Below are positions 8,203 through 15,583 of a stretch of DNA of 64,000 nt, piece by piece. The position numbers were made by a program, and so were the translations under genes. The stretch is from assembly GCA_044464485.1 (NCBI GenBank), contig JBIQLG010000007.1, positions 62,001 through 126,000 on the forward strand. Reading direction: 5' to 3'. Each line of letters opens with the position of its first letter. The first letter of the stretch is position 1. The stretch comes from Terrimesophilobacter sp044464485. Lineage in GTDB: Bacteria > Actinomycetota > Actinomycetes > Actinomycetales > Microbacteriaceae. The notes beneath the pieces are model-generated. The model was not told the origin of the DNA. It did no database searches and saw only the letters and a list, made by a program, of their open reading frames with translations.

Positions 8203-9303
8203 TCACTGCCTACCGGGTGCGAGCGCCTCCCTGAGCTTCACGCGCGCACCCGTGCGCAACAGCGCATTCGAGTAAATCCGTGCGCCCAAAATGATGACGA
8301 GCGTTGTCGTAACGAGCAAAACCAGCAGAGACAACAGCGGCTCCCACCAGGCTGCCTGGCCGAGGAACACTCTCATCGGCATTCCCACGGGCGCAGAAAA
8401 CGGCACGTACGACATGATGGCGAGCACGAGCGGATTGTCGTTGAACGCGATGACGAGGATGTACGGGAGCATCACGAGAATCATCACGGGAGACGTGGCG
8501 CTGCCGACATCCTCCTGGCGAGACACCAGAGAGGCGGTGGCAGCGTACAGCGACGCGATCATGACGAATCCGAAAATGAAGAACACGACAAACCACGCAA
8601 TGGACGGACCGAAACTGGCCAGGATCGAGGATTGCCCGGTAACCGAAAGGCCGAACGCGGCGAGTGCCGCGATGACGGCGATCTGCAAAAACGCCAGGAT
8701 GCTGTTTCCGAGAACCTTGCCCGCCATGAGCGCGCGCACCGAGATTGTGGACATGAGGATTTCAACAATGCGCGTTTGTTTCTCCTCCACCACACTTTGA
8801 GCGATCGTGGTACCGAACGTCATTGCCGACATGAAGAAGACGATGCCGAACGCGATGGCGGCAAAATAGGCGAGCAGCGGGCTCACGACATCCGGTTTCA
8901 GCAGCACAACCTTGGGAGAGGTGCTCAGGGCGGCAACGAGGGACTGCGGCACCGAGTCCAGCGCAAGGATGGACACCTTCGACGGAGCATCCTCGGCGGG
9001 GATGATGGCCGCCTCGACCTTCTCTTTTAGCACGAGTTGCTTCGCCTCTTCGACGGTCTCGGCTTTCATGACTTTCACGTCAGGGAGTTGCGCGGCAACG
9101 GATATCGCGGAGCCGGTGGCGCCGATGGTCATCTTGCTGGAGGTGGCGCTCAGGAATCCGCCGACCAGAATGGATGCGAGCACGCCGAGCATGAGAATCG
9201 CCGTGGAAATGAGAAACGCCTTGCTGCGCAATTTCATGGTGATCTCGCGCCTGGCCACGAGGCTCACGCTCTCGACCGCGTTGGGTGCTGTGTAGTCGCT
9301 CAC
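8203..9303 (-). CDS. ABC-2 type transporter permease (NatB-like)
   Basis: This is the membrane subunit of an exporter-type ABC system. It has 366 residues: one membrane segment near residues 27-52 (AFLISTAILMLGVLASILVGG), a long extracytoplasmic loop to about 150, and about five C-terminal membrane segments. This is the NatB/ABC2_membrane_3 pattern. The motif VVEEKQTRIVEILMSTIS (~172-190) is characteristic. Its start overlaps the stop of the ATPase gene by four bases. The cargo is not evident; sodium or drug export are family precedents only. Confidence 0.87.
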   Translation of the reverse strand: MSDYTAPNAVESVSLVARREITMKLRSKAFLISTAILMLGVLASILVGGFLSATSSKMTIGATGSAISVAAQLPDVKVMKAETVEEAKQLVLKEKVEAAIIPAEDAPSKVSILALDSVPQSLVAALSTSPKVVLLKPDVVSPLLAYFAAIAFGIVFFMSAMTFGTTIAQSVVEEKQTRIVEILMSTISVRALMAGKVLGNSILAFLQIAVIAALAAFGLSVTGQSSILASFGPSIAWFVVFFIFGFVMIASLYAATASLVSRQEDVGSATSPVMILVMLPYILVIAFNDNPLVLAIMSYVPFSAPVGMPMRVFLGQAAWWEPLLSLLVLLVTTTLVIILGARIYSNALLRTGARVKLREALAPGRQ

Positions 9304-10184
9304 TGGATCACCTCACGAAAAATTTGCGCGAGAGTCGCTTCCTGCGGCGCGAACCGAAGAACGCGCCCGCGCGAGATCGCCGTGGAAAGCACGGCCTGGG
9401 CCGCGGCCTGGGAATCCGCGTGAAAGAGTGCCCGGTTGCCTGCGACGGAGACCGAGGAGACGCCCGGTTCGCTCTCCACCCAGTTGGCCGGCCCGTCGAG
9501 CAAGAGGTCGTATTGCGATTGGCCGTGCTCCTCGCGGAGCTTCTCGGTGGATCCCGATGCGCGAATCTGCCCGTTGGCGATGACGACGAGGTCGTCACAC
9601 AACCGCTCGACGATGTCCAACTGGTGCGACGAAAAGAGCACAGGCACACCGGATTCCGCACGGTCCTTCAGCACGGTCTGAACTGTTTCGACGGCGAAGG
9701 GATCAAGTCCGGAGAATGGCTCATCCAGCACGAGGACATCCGGGTTGTGTGCGAGTGCCGCGGCGATCTGCGCCCGCTGCTGGTTTCCGAGCGACAGGCT
9801 TTCCACGGTGGTTTCGGCGCGGTCGGCGAGTTCGAGTTGCTCAAGGAGCGCCATCGTGTTCCGCTGCGCGGCCGCGGGCGTGAGCCCGTGAAGTCTCGCC
9901 AGATACACGATATGTTCGGCGACCTTCATTTTTGGATACAGCCCGCGTTCTTCCGGCATGTAGCCGAACCGACGCCGATCCACCGCGGACAACGGCTTGC
10001 CGTCCAGTGTTACCGTGCCGGAGTCGGTGGACAACACTCCGAGGATGATCCGCATTGTCGTGGTCTTGCCGGCGCCGTTTGCGCCCACGAAGCCGGTCAT
10101 CCGGCCACCGCTCACAGTGAACGACACGTCGTGTAACACCCGCTGGAAACCGAATGATCTGTTGACGTGGTCGATCTCAAGCAC
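9300..10184 (-). CDS. ABC transporter ATP-binding protein (NatA-like)
   Basis: The ATPase subunit partners the NatB-like permease it overlaps. Its 294 residues show Walker A GANGAGKTT (~34-42), signature ESLSLGNQQRAQIAAAL (~124-140), and Walker B VLVLDEPFSGLD. The C-terminal DUF4162-like region is usual for ABC-2 exporters. GTG 10184 starts six bases after a TAGGGT -10 box, so the transcript is probably leaderless. It is the first gene of a possible four-gene minus-strand operon running to 6137. Confidence 0.9.
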   Translation of the reverse strand: MLEIDHVNRSFGFQRVLHDVSFTVSGGRMTGFVGANGAGKTTTMRIILGVLSTDSGTVTLDGKPLSAVDRRRFGYMPEERGLYPKMKVAEHIVYLARLHGLTPAAAQRNTMALLEQLELADRAETTVESLSLGNQQRAQIAAALAHNPDVLVLDEPFSGLDPFAVETVQTVLKDRAESGVPVLFSSHQLDIVERLCDDLVVIANGQIRASGSTEKLREEHGQSQYDLLLDGPANWVESEPGVSSVSVAGNRALFHADSQAAAQAVLSTAISRGRVLRFAPQEATLAQIFREVIQ

Positions 10185-10190
10185 GGATCA

Positions 10191-10196
10191 ACCCTA
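10191..10196 (-). promoter_or_regulatory. -10 box of leaderless ABC ATPase gene
   Basis: TAGGGT on the minus strand lies six bases before GTG 10184, leaving no room for a Shine-Dalgarno leader. A CTGACG box 16 bases further upstream could be the -35. Confidence 0.5.
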
Positions 10197-10214
10197 AACC
10201 AGTAATGCTGAACG

Positions 10215-11615
10215 TCAGTCGCGTCCCGTGATACCGGCGGTTGACTCGATGACGCTGGTCATCTTGCGCGAGAGTGCCTCATAGAACATCGAGAGCGGGA
10301 ACTCATCGTCCAGCACTTCGTTCGTGATGTCCTTGGGCAGACCATCGAGCGGCAGATCACGCTTCGCCCATTTCGACGCGGGATGCGGTGTCAGTGTCGC
10401 GGACACCAGATCGTAGGCGGCCAGCCAGTGCGCGACCTTCGGACGGTCGATCGAGCGCCAGTACAGGTCACCGATCGCCTCGCCGAGAGCGTTCACGACA
10501 TCCGGCACATCGTCCCAGTCGATGCTGAGCGTCGTGTCGGTCCAGTGCAATACGTGATGCTGGTGCATCCACGCAAAGAGCAACTGCCCGCCGAGGCCGT
10601 CGTAGTTGCGCACGCGGCTTCCCGTGAGGGCGAACCGGAAGATGCGGTCGAAAATGACCGTGTACTGCACGAGCTGGGCATGCTTGAGTGTTTCGCGCTG
10701 AGTCCCCTCGAGAGCCTCGGGGAGCGAACCGAGCTCGCGCACGAGCTTCACGCTCTCGCGGAACGCGGTGAGGTCGCACCGCAATTCTTCGAGCGAGTAG
10801 AGGAAGTACGGCATCCTCTGTTTGATCATGAACGGATCGAAGGGCAGATCGCCGCGCATGTGCGTGCGGTCGTGGATGAGGTCCCACATCACGAAGGTCT
10901 CCTCCGTGAGCTTTTGATCCTCGAGAAGTTCGAGGGCATCCGCCGGCAGGTCGAGCCCCGTGATCTCGGCTGCCGCCTTCACAACGCGGCGGAAACGCGC
11001 GGCCTCCCGGTCGGCGAAGATCGCCCCCCAGGTGAACTTCGGCGTCTCGCGGACGGCGACCGTCTCGGGGAACAGCACAGCCGAGTTCGTGTCGTAACCG
11101 GCGGTGAAGTCGAGGAACCGGATCGGCACGAACATCTTGTTCGAGTATTCGCCCGACTCCAGTTCAGCGACGAAGTCCGGCCAGATGACCTCGATCAAAA
11201 CGGCCTCGACGAGGCGATCCGTGCTGCCGTTCTGCGTGTACATGGGGAAGACCACGAGATGGCGCAGCCCGTCGACGCGGTGATGTTCCGGATGGAAGGC
11301 GACGAGCGAGTCGTAGAAATCGGGAACTCCGAAGCCGTCATCTGCCCAACGGCCGAAGTCAATTACCAGCGCAGCGAGATACTCGGAATCGTGCGGGAAA
11401 AACGGTGCAAGCTCGTCGACGGCACTGGTGATGGTTTCCACCAAGGAGCGAGCCCGCGCATGATCTGCCTGCTGAGGAATGCTGCCGTCCTGCACCTGAA
11501 GGGTCTGAAATTCCGCAACCGCCTGCTTGAGCGCGAGCCAGGCTGGATTCTTTGTGACATCCTCGACGACCTCGGGTTCGCCAATGATTGTCTTCTCGTC
11601 AGTGAATTGAGACAT
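10215..11615 (-). CDS. DUF6421-like conserved protein of unknown function
   Basis: I do not recognise a biochemical function; the sequence resembles the actinobacterial DUF6421 family. The start at 11615 (MSQFTDEKTIIGEPE) is chosen because AGGAGG lies seven bases before it; this gives 466 residues. The protein is soluble, acidic, and rich in Trp, His and Asp (FGRWADDGFGVPDFYDS, FHPEHHRVDGLRHL, WDLIHDRTHMRGDLPFDPFM, LFAWMHQHHVLHW). There is no signal peptide or membrane segment. The His/Asp/Glu clusters could bind metal, but no known catalytic signature is visible. It lies 91 bases downstream of the GntR gene on the same strand, with its own strong ribosome site. Confidence 0.75.
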   Translation of the reverse strand: MSQFTDEKTIIGEPEVVEDVTKNPAWLALKQAVAEFQTLQVQDGSIPQQADHARARSLVETITSAVDELAPFFPHDSEYLAALVIDFGRWADDGFGVPDFYDSLVAFHPEHHRVDGLRHLVVFPMYTQNGSTDRLVEAVLIEVIWPDFVAELESGEYSNKMFVPIRFLDFTAGYDTNSAVLFPETVAVRETPKFTWGAIFADREAARFRRVVKAAAEITGLDLPADALELLEDQKLTEETFVMWDLIHDRTHMRGDLPFDPFMIKQRMPYFLYSLEELRCDLTAFRESVKLVRELGSLPEALEGTQRETLKHAQLVQYTVIFDRIFRFALTGSRVRNYDGLGGQLLFAWMHQHHVLHWTDTTLSIDWDDVPDVVNALGEAIGDLYWRSIDRPKVAHWLAAYDLVSATLTPHPASKWAKRDLPLDGLPKDITNEVLDDEFPLSMFYEALSRKMTSVIESTAGITGRD

Positions 11616-11705
11616 TGTTCGACCTCCTGTCGTCGTGTCGTGGGAATTGCAGTGATCCAAGGATATCTGGCGACGCGGCGCATTGCCTTGTGCTCGCCTG
11701 AACGT

Positions 11706-12401
11706 TTACTCCGTTACAGACGCAGCGTCGTCTTGCGGAATTTCGATGTTCTGAACAACCTTCATCGCCTCGCGAGCCGGAGCGGTATCGTGCGTGCGAA
11801 CCGCCTCGAGGAGGAGCGTCTGGGCACGGGAGAGTTCGCCGAAATCGACGTATTCCGGCAGGTGAAGACTGCCGAGCCGCACGAGGTGAACGACCGAGGT
11901 GATTGCGCGGCGAAGCGCGGCGTTCGTAGTCAGAGACGAAAGTCGGCTGAAGAATAAGAAGTTTGCCGTTGCTATCGCCTGCATGTCGAGGTGGGCGATT
12001 CCTTGGGTGAACGCCTCATGATCACTCGTCATGGCAGCAAGCACGGAGTCATCCGCCTGCGGAATGACCTCGTCGATGAGCGCCGTGAACAGCGCGTGCC
12101 ACACCACCATCGCCTCCGCGGTCTGGCGCGGACTGACTACGGCGACGCGCGTGAATCGGCTTGCCGACGCTTCCACGACGCCGATCTCTCTCAGCCGCTG
12201 GAGTGCTTCGCGCACGGGTGTCCTTGATACGCCGAACGATTGGGCAAGCGCATTGTCATTGAGGCGCTCCCCCGGCTGGAGCTTGCCCTGATGGATGTCG
12301 TTGAGAATCTGCTCAAAAACCGTCGTCACAACCTTGCTGGTCGCTATGCCGGCATCGAACTGCGCGTGAACTGCGCGCGGAGGGCGAGTTTCCTCAGACA
12401 T
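11706..12401 (-). CDS. GntR-family regulator, FCD (FadR-like) subfamily
   Basis: A DNA-binding regulator of 231 residues. The N-terminal winged helix (~20-85) has GKLQPGERLNDNALAQSFGVSRTPVREALQRLREIG (~36-72), and an all-helical FCD effector domain follows (~95-220, MVVWHALFTALIDEVI, DHEAFTQGIAHLD). FCD proteins usually sense small carboxylates or sugar acids. ATG 12401 follows TAAGAT by seven bases, suggesting a leaderless mRNA. The target is not clear; the next gene downstream on the same strand is the DUF6421-like gene. Confidence 0.9.
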   Translation of the reverse strand: MSEETRPPRAVHAQFDAGIATSKVVTTVFEQILNDIHQGKLQPGERLNDNALAQSFGVSRTPVREALQRLREIGVVEASASRFTRVAVVSPRQTAEAMVVWHALFTALIDEVIPQADDSVLAAMTSDHEAFTQGIAHLDMQAIATANFLFFSRLSSLTTNAALRRAITSVVHLVRLGSLHLPEYVDFGELSRAQTLLLEAVRTHDTAPAREAMKVVQNIEIPQDDAASVTE

Positions 12402-12408
12402 TGCTGCG

Positions 12409-12414
12409 ATCTTA
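12409..12414 (-). promoter_or_regulatory. -10 box of leaderless gntR (FCD)
   Basis: TAAGAT on the minus strand, seven bases before ATG 12401; no Shine-Dalgarno sequence intervenes. Confidence 0.5.
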
Positions 12415-12434
12415 CTGTGGGATGCTCAAAAACA

Positions 12435-13274
12435 TTAGAAGATCATCGGTCTGTCCAGATCATCCGCCTCGACCCCCTGCAGATCGACACTGACCGGCAC
12501 GTGGTCGCTGGGCGCATCGCCCTTGCGTTCGTCACGATGGATGGCCGCGTGAGCGACCATGTCGGCGAACGCCGGGTTTCCGAGAATGAAGTCGATGCGC
12601 ATACCTTCATTTCGGGGGAAGCGCAGTTGCTTGTAGTCCCAGAAGGTAAACCCTTCCGGCACGATCGGACGCACCACGTCCGCTAAGCCCGCGTCGAGGA
12701 AACTCGCGAATGCTGCTCTCTCCGGTTCGGAGATGTGCGTGGAAAGACCCGGAACGAAGGTGGGGTCGCCCATGTCGGCATCCGTGGGCGCGACGTTCCA
12801 GTCCCCCATGAGCGCGAGCGGCGTGTGCGGATGTTCCGCCATCCAGCGCTTGGATGCCAGCCGGAGCTGGTCAAGCCAGTCCAGCTTGTAGACGAAGTGC
12901 GGGTCGTCGAGCGCGCGCCCGTTCGGCACGTATAGGCTCCAGAGCCGAACGCCGTCGACGGTGATGCCGAGTGCCCTCGCTTCGAGCGGCTGGTCAGGAC
13001 CTTCCGCGCCTTTCTCGAAGCCGGGCTGCCCCGTGAAACTCGTCTCCACATCCGTCATCGGCAGCCGGCTGGCGAACGCGACTCCGTTCCACTGGTTGAG
13101 TCCGTGTGCGACGACGTCGTATCCCGCGGCCTCGAAGTCCGCCATCGGAAACTGGTCGGGTCTGCACTTGATTTCCTGCATCCCCAGCACATCGACGTCT
13201 TCGCGTACGAGCCAGTCGACGACGCGACCAACCCTTGTTCGAATCGAGTTGACGTTCCAGGTTGCCACGCGCAT
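12435..13274 (-). CDS. xth: Exodeoxyribonuclease III / AP endonuclease
   Basis: It cuts abasic sites and degrades 3' ends in base-excision repair. The 279-residue endonuclease/exonuclease/phosphatase fold shows MRVATWNVNSIRTR (metal-site Asn), MQEIKCRPDQFP with the metal-binding Glu near 34, GDWNVAPTDADMGDP near 155, and SDHVPVSVDL at ~260 with the catalytic Asp-His pair. ATG 13274 lies six bases after TATCGT, so it appears leaderless. It is divergent from pyrE, with 58 bases between the two starts. Confidence 0.95.
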   Translation of the reverse strand: MRVATWNVNSIRTRVGRVVDWLVREDVDVLGMQEIKCRPDQFPMADFEAAGYDVVAHGLNQWNGVAFASRLPMTDVETSFTGQPGFEKGAEGPDQPLEARALGITVDGVRLWSLYVPNGRALDDPHFVYKLDWLDQLRLASKRWMAEHPHTPLALMGDWNVAPTDADMGDPTFVPGLSTHISEPERAAFASFLDAGLADVVRPIVPEGFTFWDYKQLRFPRNEGMRIDFILGNPAFADMVAHAAIHRDERKGDAPSDHVPVSVDLQGVEADDLDRPMIF

Positions 13275-13280
13275 GCTTCA

Positions 13281-13286
13281 ACGATA
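13281..13286 (-). promoter_or_regulatory. -10 box of leaderless xth
   Basis: TATCGT on the minus strand, six bases before ATG 13274, within the 58-base divergent region shared with pyrE. Confidence 0.5.
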
Positions 13287-13319
13287 TCGGTGGCGCGCGC
13301 GGTCGCCGCGAATGATGAA

Positions 13320-13325
13320 TAGAGT
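13320..13325 (+). promoter_or_regulatory. -10 box of leaderless pyrE
   Basis: TAGAGT lies seven bases before GTG 13333. This decides the pyrE start: upstream ATGs at 13312 and 13315 would precede the promoter element. Confidence 0.55.
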
Positions 13326-13332
13326 TGTCTGC

Positions 13333-13884
13333 GTGAATGACGCCCGACGCCAACTCATCGATTACATCGTTTCGGATGCGGTGTTTCGCGGGGACTTCAC
13401 TCTTTCCAGCGGACTGAAGGCGAACTTCTACGTGGACTTGCGCAAAGTCAGCCTCGATCATCGGGTTGCGCCGCTCATCGGTTCGGTGATGCTCGACCTG
13501 ATCTCCGATATCCCGGATGTCGCTGCGGTAGGCGGGCTCACCATGGGGGCGGACCCCATTGCCGCCGCCATTCTGCACCAGGGTGCTGCACGAGGACTCG
13601 CCTATGACGCGTTCGTGGTGCGAAAAGAGCCGAAGGATCACGGTCGCGGGCGCCAGGTCGAGGGGCCGGACCTCTCGGGAAAGCGCGTGATCGTGGTCGA
13701 AGACACTTCCACCACCGGCGGTTCGCCTCTCACGGCGATAGCGGCTCTCGAGAAGGCCGGTGCCGTCATCGCCGCGGTCGCGGTCGTCGTCGACCGCAAC
13801 ACGGGGGCGCGCGAAGCAATCAAGGCTGCCGGCTATCCGTACCGCGCCGCACTCGGTCTGTCTGATCTGGGTCTGGACTCATGA
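13333..13884 (+). CDS. pyrE: Orotate phosphoribosyltransferase
   Basis: PyrE joins orotate to PRPP to give OMP in pyrimidine synthesis. The 183-residue protein has GDFTLSSGLKANFYVDLRKVSL (~19-40, orotate site), VVRKEPKDHGRG (~96-107), and the PRPP loop VIVVEDTSTTGGSPLTAI (~120-137). GTG 13333 is favoured because it follows TAGAGT by seven bases and gives the usual family N-terminus (VNDARRQLIDYI). An in-frame ATG at 13315 would add six residues. The stop overlaps the next ATG (ATGA, 13881-13884). Confidence 0.95.
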   Translation: MNDARRQLIDYIVSDAVFRGDFTLSSGLKANFYVDLRKVSLDHRVAPLIGSVMLDLISDIPDVAAVGGLTMGADPIAAAILHQGAARGLAYDAFVVRKEPKDHGRGRQVEGPDLSGKRVIVVEDTSTTGGSPLTAIAALEKAGAVIAAVAVVVDRNTGAREAIKAAGYPYRAALGLSDLGLDS

Positions 13885-15107
13885 CCGACGAGAACAAGCG
13901 CGGCGCAGAAGACAGTGGCGACGGCGCGGCGAGGGACGCGAGCGACGGCCTCGACGCGTGGATGGCGGCGAACTTTCCTCCCAGAGAACCAGAGCCCGAG
14001 CGTCCCAAACCTTCAGAGCCAGAACCGCCTGAGCTTGTCAATCCGGAACCTCCTGCACCTGCCGTCTGGCCACCGCTCCCGGCACAGACTACCGACGCGC
14101 CGCTCGAGCAACCGCCAGCGCCAACTCCACCTTCGCCGCCGTCGCAACCGGATCCGGCACCCGTGTGGCCCACCGTAGCGGTCCCGGAACAGCAGATACC
14201 GCCCGCACCGCCGCCGCCAGAGCCGGCACCGCTCCCTGGCGCTCACGGTGACACACCGCAGGGCGCTCCGGAGATTCCTCCGATGGCCGAAGAGCTCACG
14301 GGCATCCCTGAGCCCGCCGAGTTTCCACCGCCGCCCACGGAGGTTTTCGCCGAAACGGCGGGGCCATCCGGATTGGATTCACTCTTCGGGGAATCCGCGT
14401 TTCTTGAGTACGGCGAGGGCCCGGCTGCCTCGGAGAACCCATTCGTGCGCACGCCCGCGGAAACTGCCGTGATCGCGGAGGGAACAAGTGGTCCGCGCAA
14501 GCGGTCCGGGCCGCCGCAGGCGGTTCTCTTGTGGATTGCGGGTTCTCTTGTCGCTGTGCTCGCACTCGTCGCCTTGTTTATCGTGGGCACCAAGCTTCCA
14601 CTGATTTTGGGCCCCGCACCCGGCGCGCTGGTCGCACCGACGACGACTCCGAGCCCCACCCCGACAACCGCACCGCTGGGGCCGGTGAAACCCGGTGAAT
14701 ACCTGTGGAACGAACTTCTCGGAGGGGAGTGCCTCGATCCTTACACCGGACCGTGGGAGGTCAAATACACCGTTGTGGACTGCGCAGAGCCGCACCCCGC
14801 ACAACTCGTGACTCGTGGAACCTTCCCGACCACGGAAGGGTCTTTCGCGTATCCGGGGATTGAGGCTCTGCAGTCCCAGGTGAATCTGCTGTGCACAGCT
14901 CCTACCGTCGTGGACTATTCGAAGGCAAATGCGTACACCGACGTCCAGTTCGAGGCGAGCTACGCGATTTCCGAGGACGACTGGTTCAACGGAAACCACT
15001 CCTATTACTGTTTCCTCACCCGCGGTAGCGGCGAGGACATCACCGGTTCCATCGCGATGCCGCAGGTTGCGCCGACCCCTGGCCCGAGCGAACCACCCGC
15101 GCCCTAA
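13881..15107 (+). CDS. Proline-rich single-pass membrane protein with septum-formation-like domain
   Basis: The function is not established. Of 408 residues, ~1-200 form a cytoplasmic region extremely rich in Pro and Glu (PEPERPKPSEPEPPE, PPAPPPPEPAPLP). One membrane segment follows at ~214-237 (AVLLWIAGSLVAVLALVALFIVG), then a Pro/Thr linker, then an extracytoplasmic domain of ~150 residues with four cysteines (GGECLDP, TVVDCAEPHPAQLV, NLLCTAP, YYCFLTRG). The C-V-x-C-x-x-P-H pattern resembles the actinobacterial septum-formation/DUF4190-associated domain, and two disulfides are plausible. It is coupled to pyrE by a four-base overlap. Convergent with the YtrA-like gene, overlapping it by four bases. 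Confidence 0.8.
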   Translation: MTDENKRGAEDSGDGAARDASDGLDAWMAANFPPREPEPERPKPSEPEPPELVNPEPPAPAVWPPLPAQTTDAPLEQPPAPTPPSPPSQPDPAPVWPTVAVPEQQIPPAPPPPEPAPLPGAHGDTPQGAPEIPPMAEELTGIPEPAEFPPPPTEVFAETAGPSGLDSLFGESAFLEYGEGPAASENPFVRTPAETAVIAEGTSGPRKRSGPPQAVLLWIAGSLVAVLALVALFIVGTKLPLILGPAPGALVAPTTTPSPTPTTAPLGPVKPGEYLWNELLGGECLDPYTGPWEVKYTVVDCAEPHPAQLVTRGTFPTTEGSFAYPGIEALQSQVNLLCTAPTVVDYSKANAYTDVQFEASYAISEDDWFNGNHSYYCFLTRGSGEDITGSIAMPQVAPTPGPSEPPAP

Positions 15108-15472
15108 CCACGCGGCTGGCCCCGAAGCGCGGCGTGTACGAGGGAGATTGCTTCGTCATGTTCAATGCCGAGAGTGCGAATTCGCTGGGCGAACGCGGAG
15201 GCTGCTTCCTGCGCCTGACGCTGCGTCGCATCGCCGAAACTGGAGACGAACGAGCCATTCCGTCCACGCGTTTCAATGACGCCATCGGTCTCGAGTTCGC
15301 GGTAGGCGCGGGCCACCGTGTTCGGGGCAAGATCGAGGTCGTCGGCAAGGCGGCGCACGGTGGGCAGGCGCGTACCTGGCGCGAGTTCGCCGTTCGCGAC
15401 CAGGTCCCGGATCTGCGTTCGCAATTGCTCGAAGGGTGGTGTCGCCGATTTCGGGTCGATAGTGAGAAGCAT
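15104..15472 (-). CDS. GntR-family regulator, YtrA subfamily
   Basis: A short repressor of 122 residues: a winged helix (PPFEQLRTQIRDLVANGELAPGTRLPTVRRLADDLDLAPNTVARAYRELETDGVIETRGRNG at ~11-73) plus a ~45-residue helical tail. This matches YtrA-type regulators, which normally sit beside ABC-2 transporter genes; none is adjacent here. Start 15472 (MLLTIDPKSA) is chosen because a TTGACG-17-TACATT promoter lies at 15546-15574, which rules out the longer frame from 15574. A weak AGGGA precedes the ATG. Confidence 0.88.
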   Translation of the reverse strand: MLLTIDPKSATPPFEQLRTQIRDLVANGELAPGTRLPTVRRLADDLDLAPNTVARAYRELETDGVIETRGRNGSFVSSFGDATQRQAQEAASAFAQRIRTLGIEHDEAISLVHAALRGQPRG

Positions 15473-15545
15473 GCCCCGGATTCCCTGCGCTCCGCCTCGA
15501 AGGTTCGACCCATCGGGCCATCGTGGAACTGCAGCAATTTGCACC

Positions 15546-15574
15546 AATGTACCAATACAAACAACCGACGTCAA
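15546..15574 (-). promoter_or_regulatory. Sigma-70-type promoter of YtrA-like gene
   Basis: On the minus strand, TTGACG (15574-15569), 17 bases, TACATT (15551-15546). Transcription would start near 15539, about 65 bases before ATG 15472. Confidence 0.65.
15548..15559. promoter_or_regulatory. Candidate operator overlapping the YtrA-like promoter
   Basis: TGTACCAATACA has inverted TGTA/TACA ends around a CCAA core and overlaps the -10 box. This position suits autorepression by the GntR protein; the assignment is inference. Confidence 0.35.
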
Positions 15575-15583
15575 CGAAGACCG

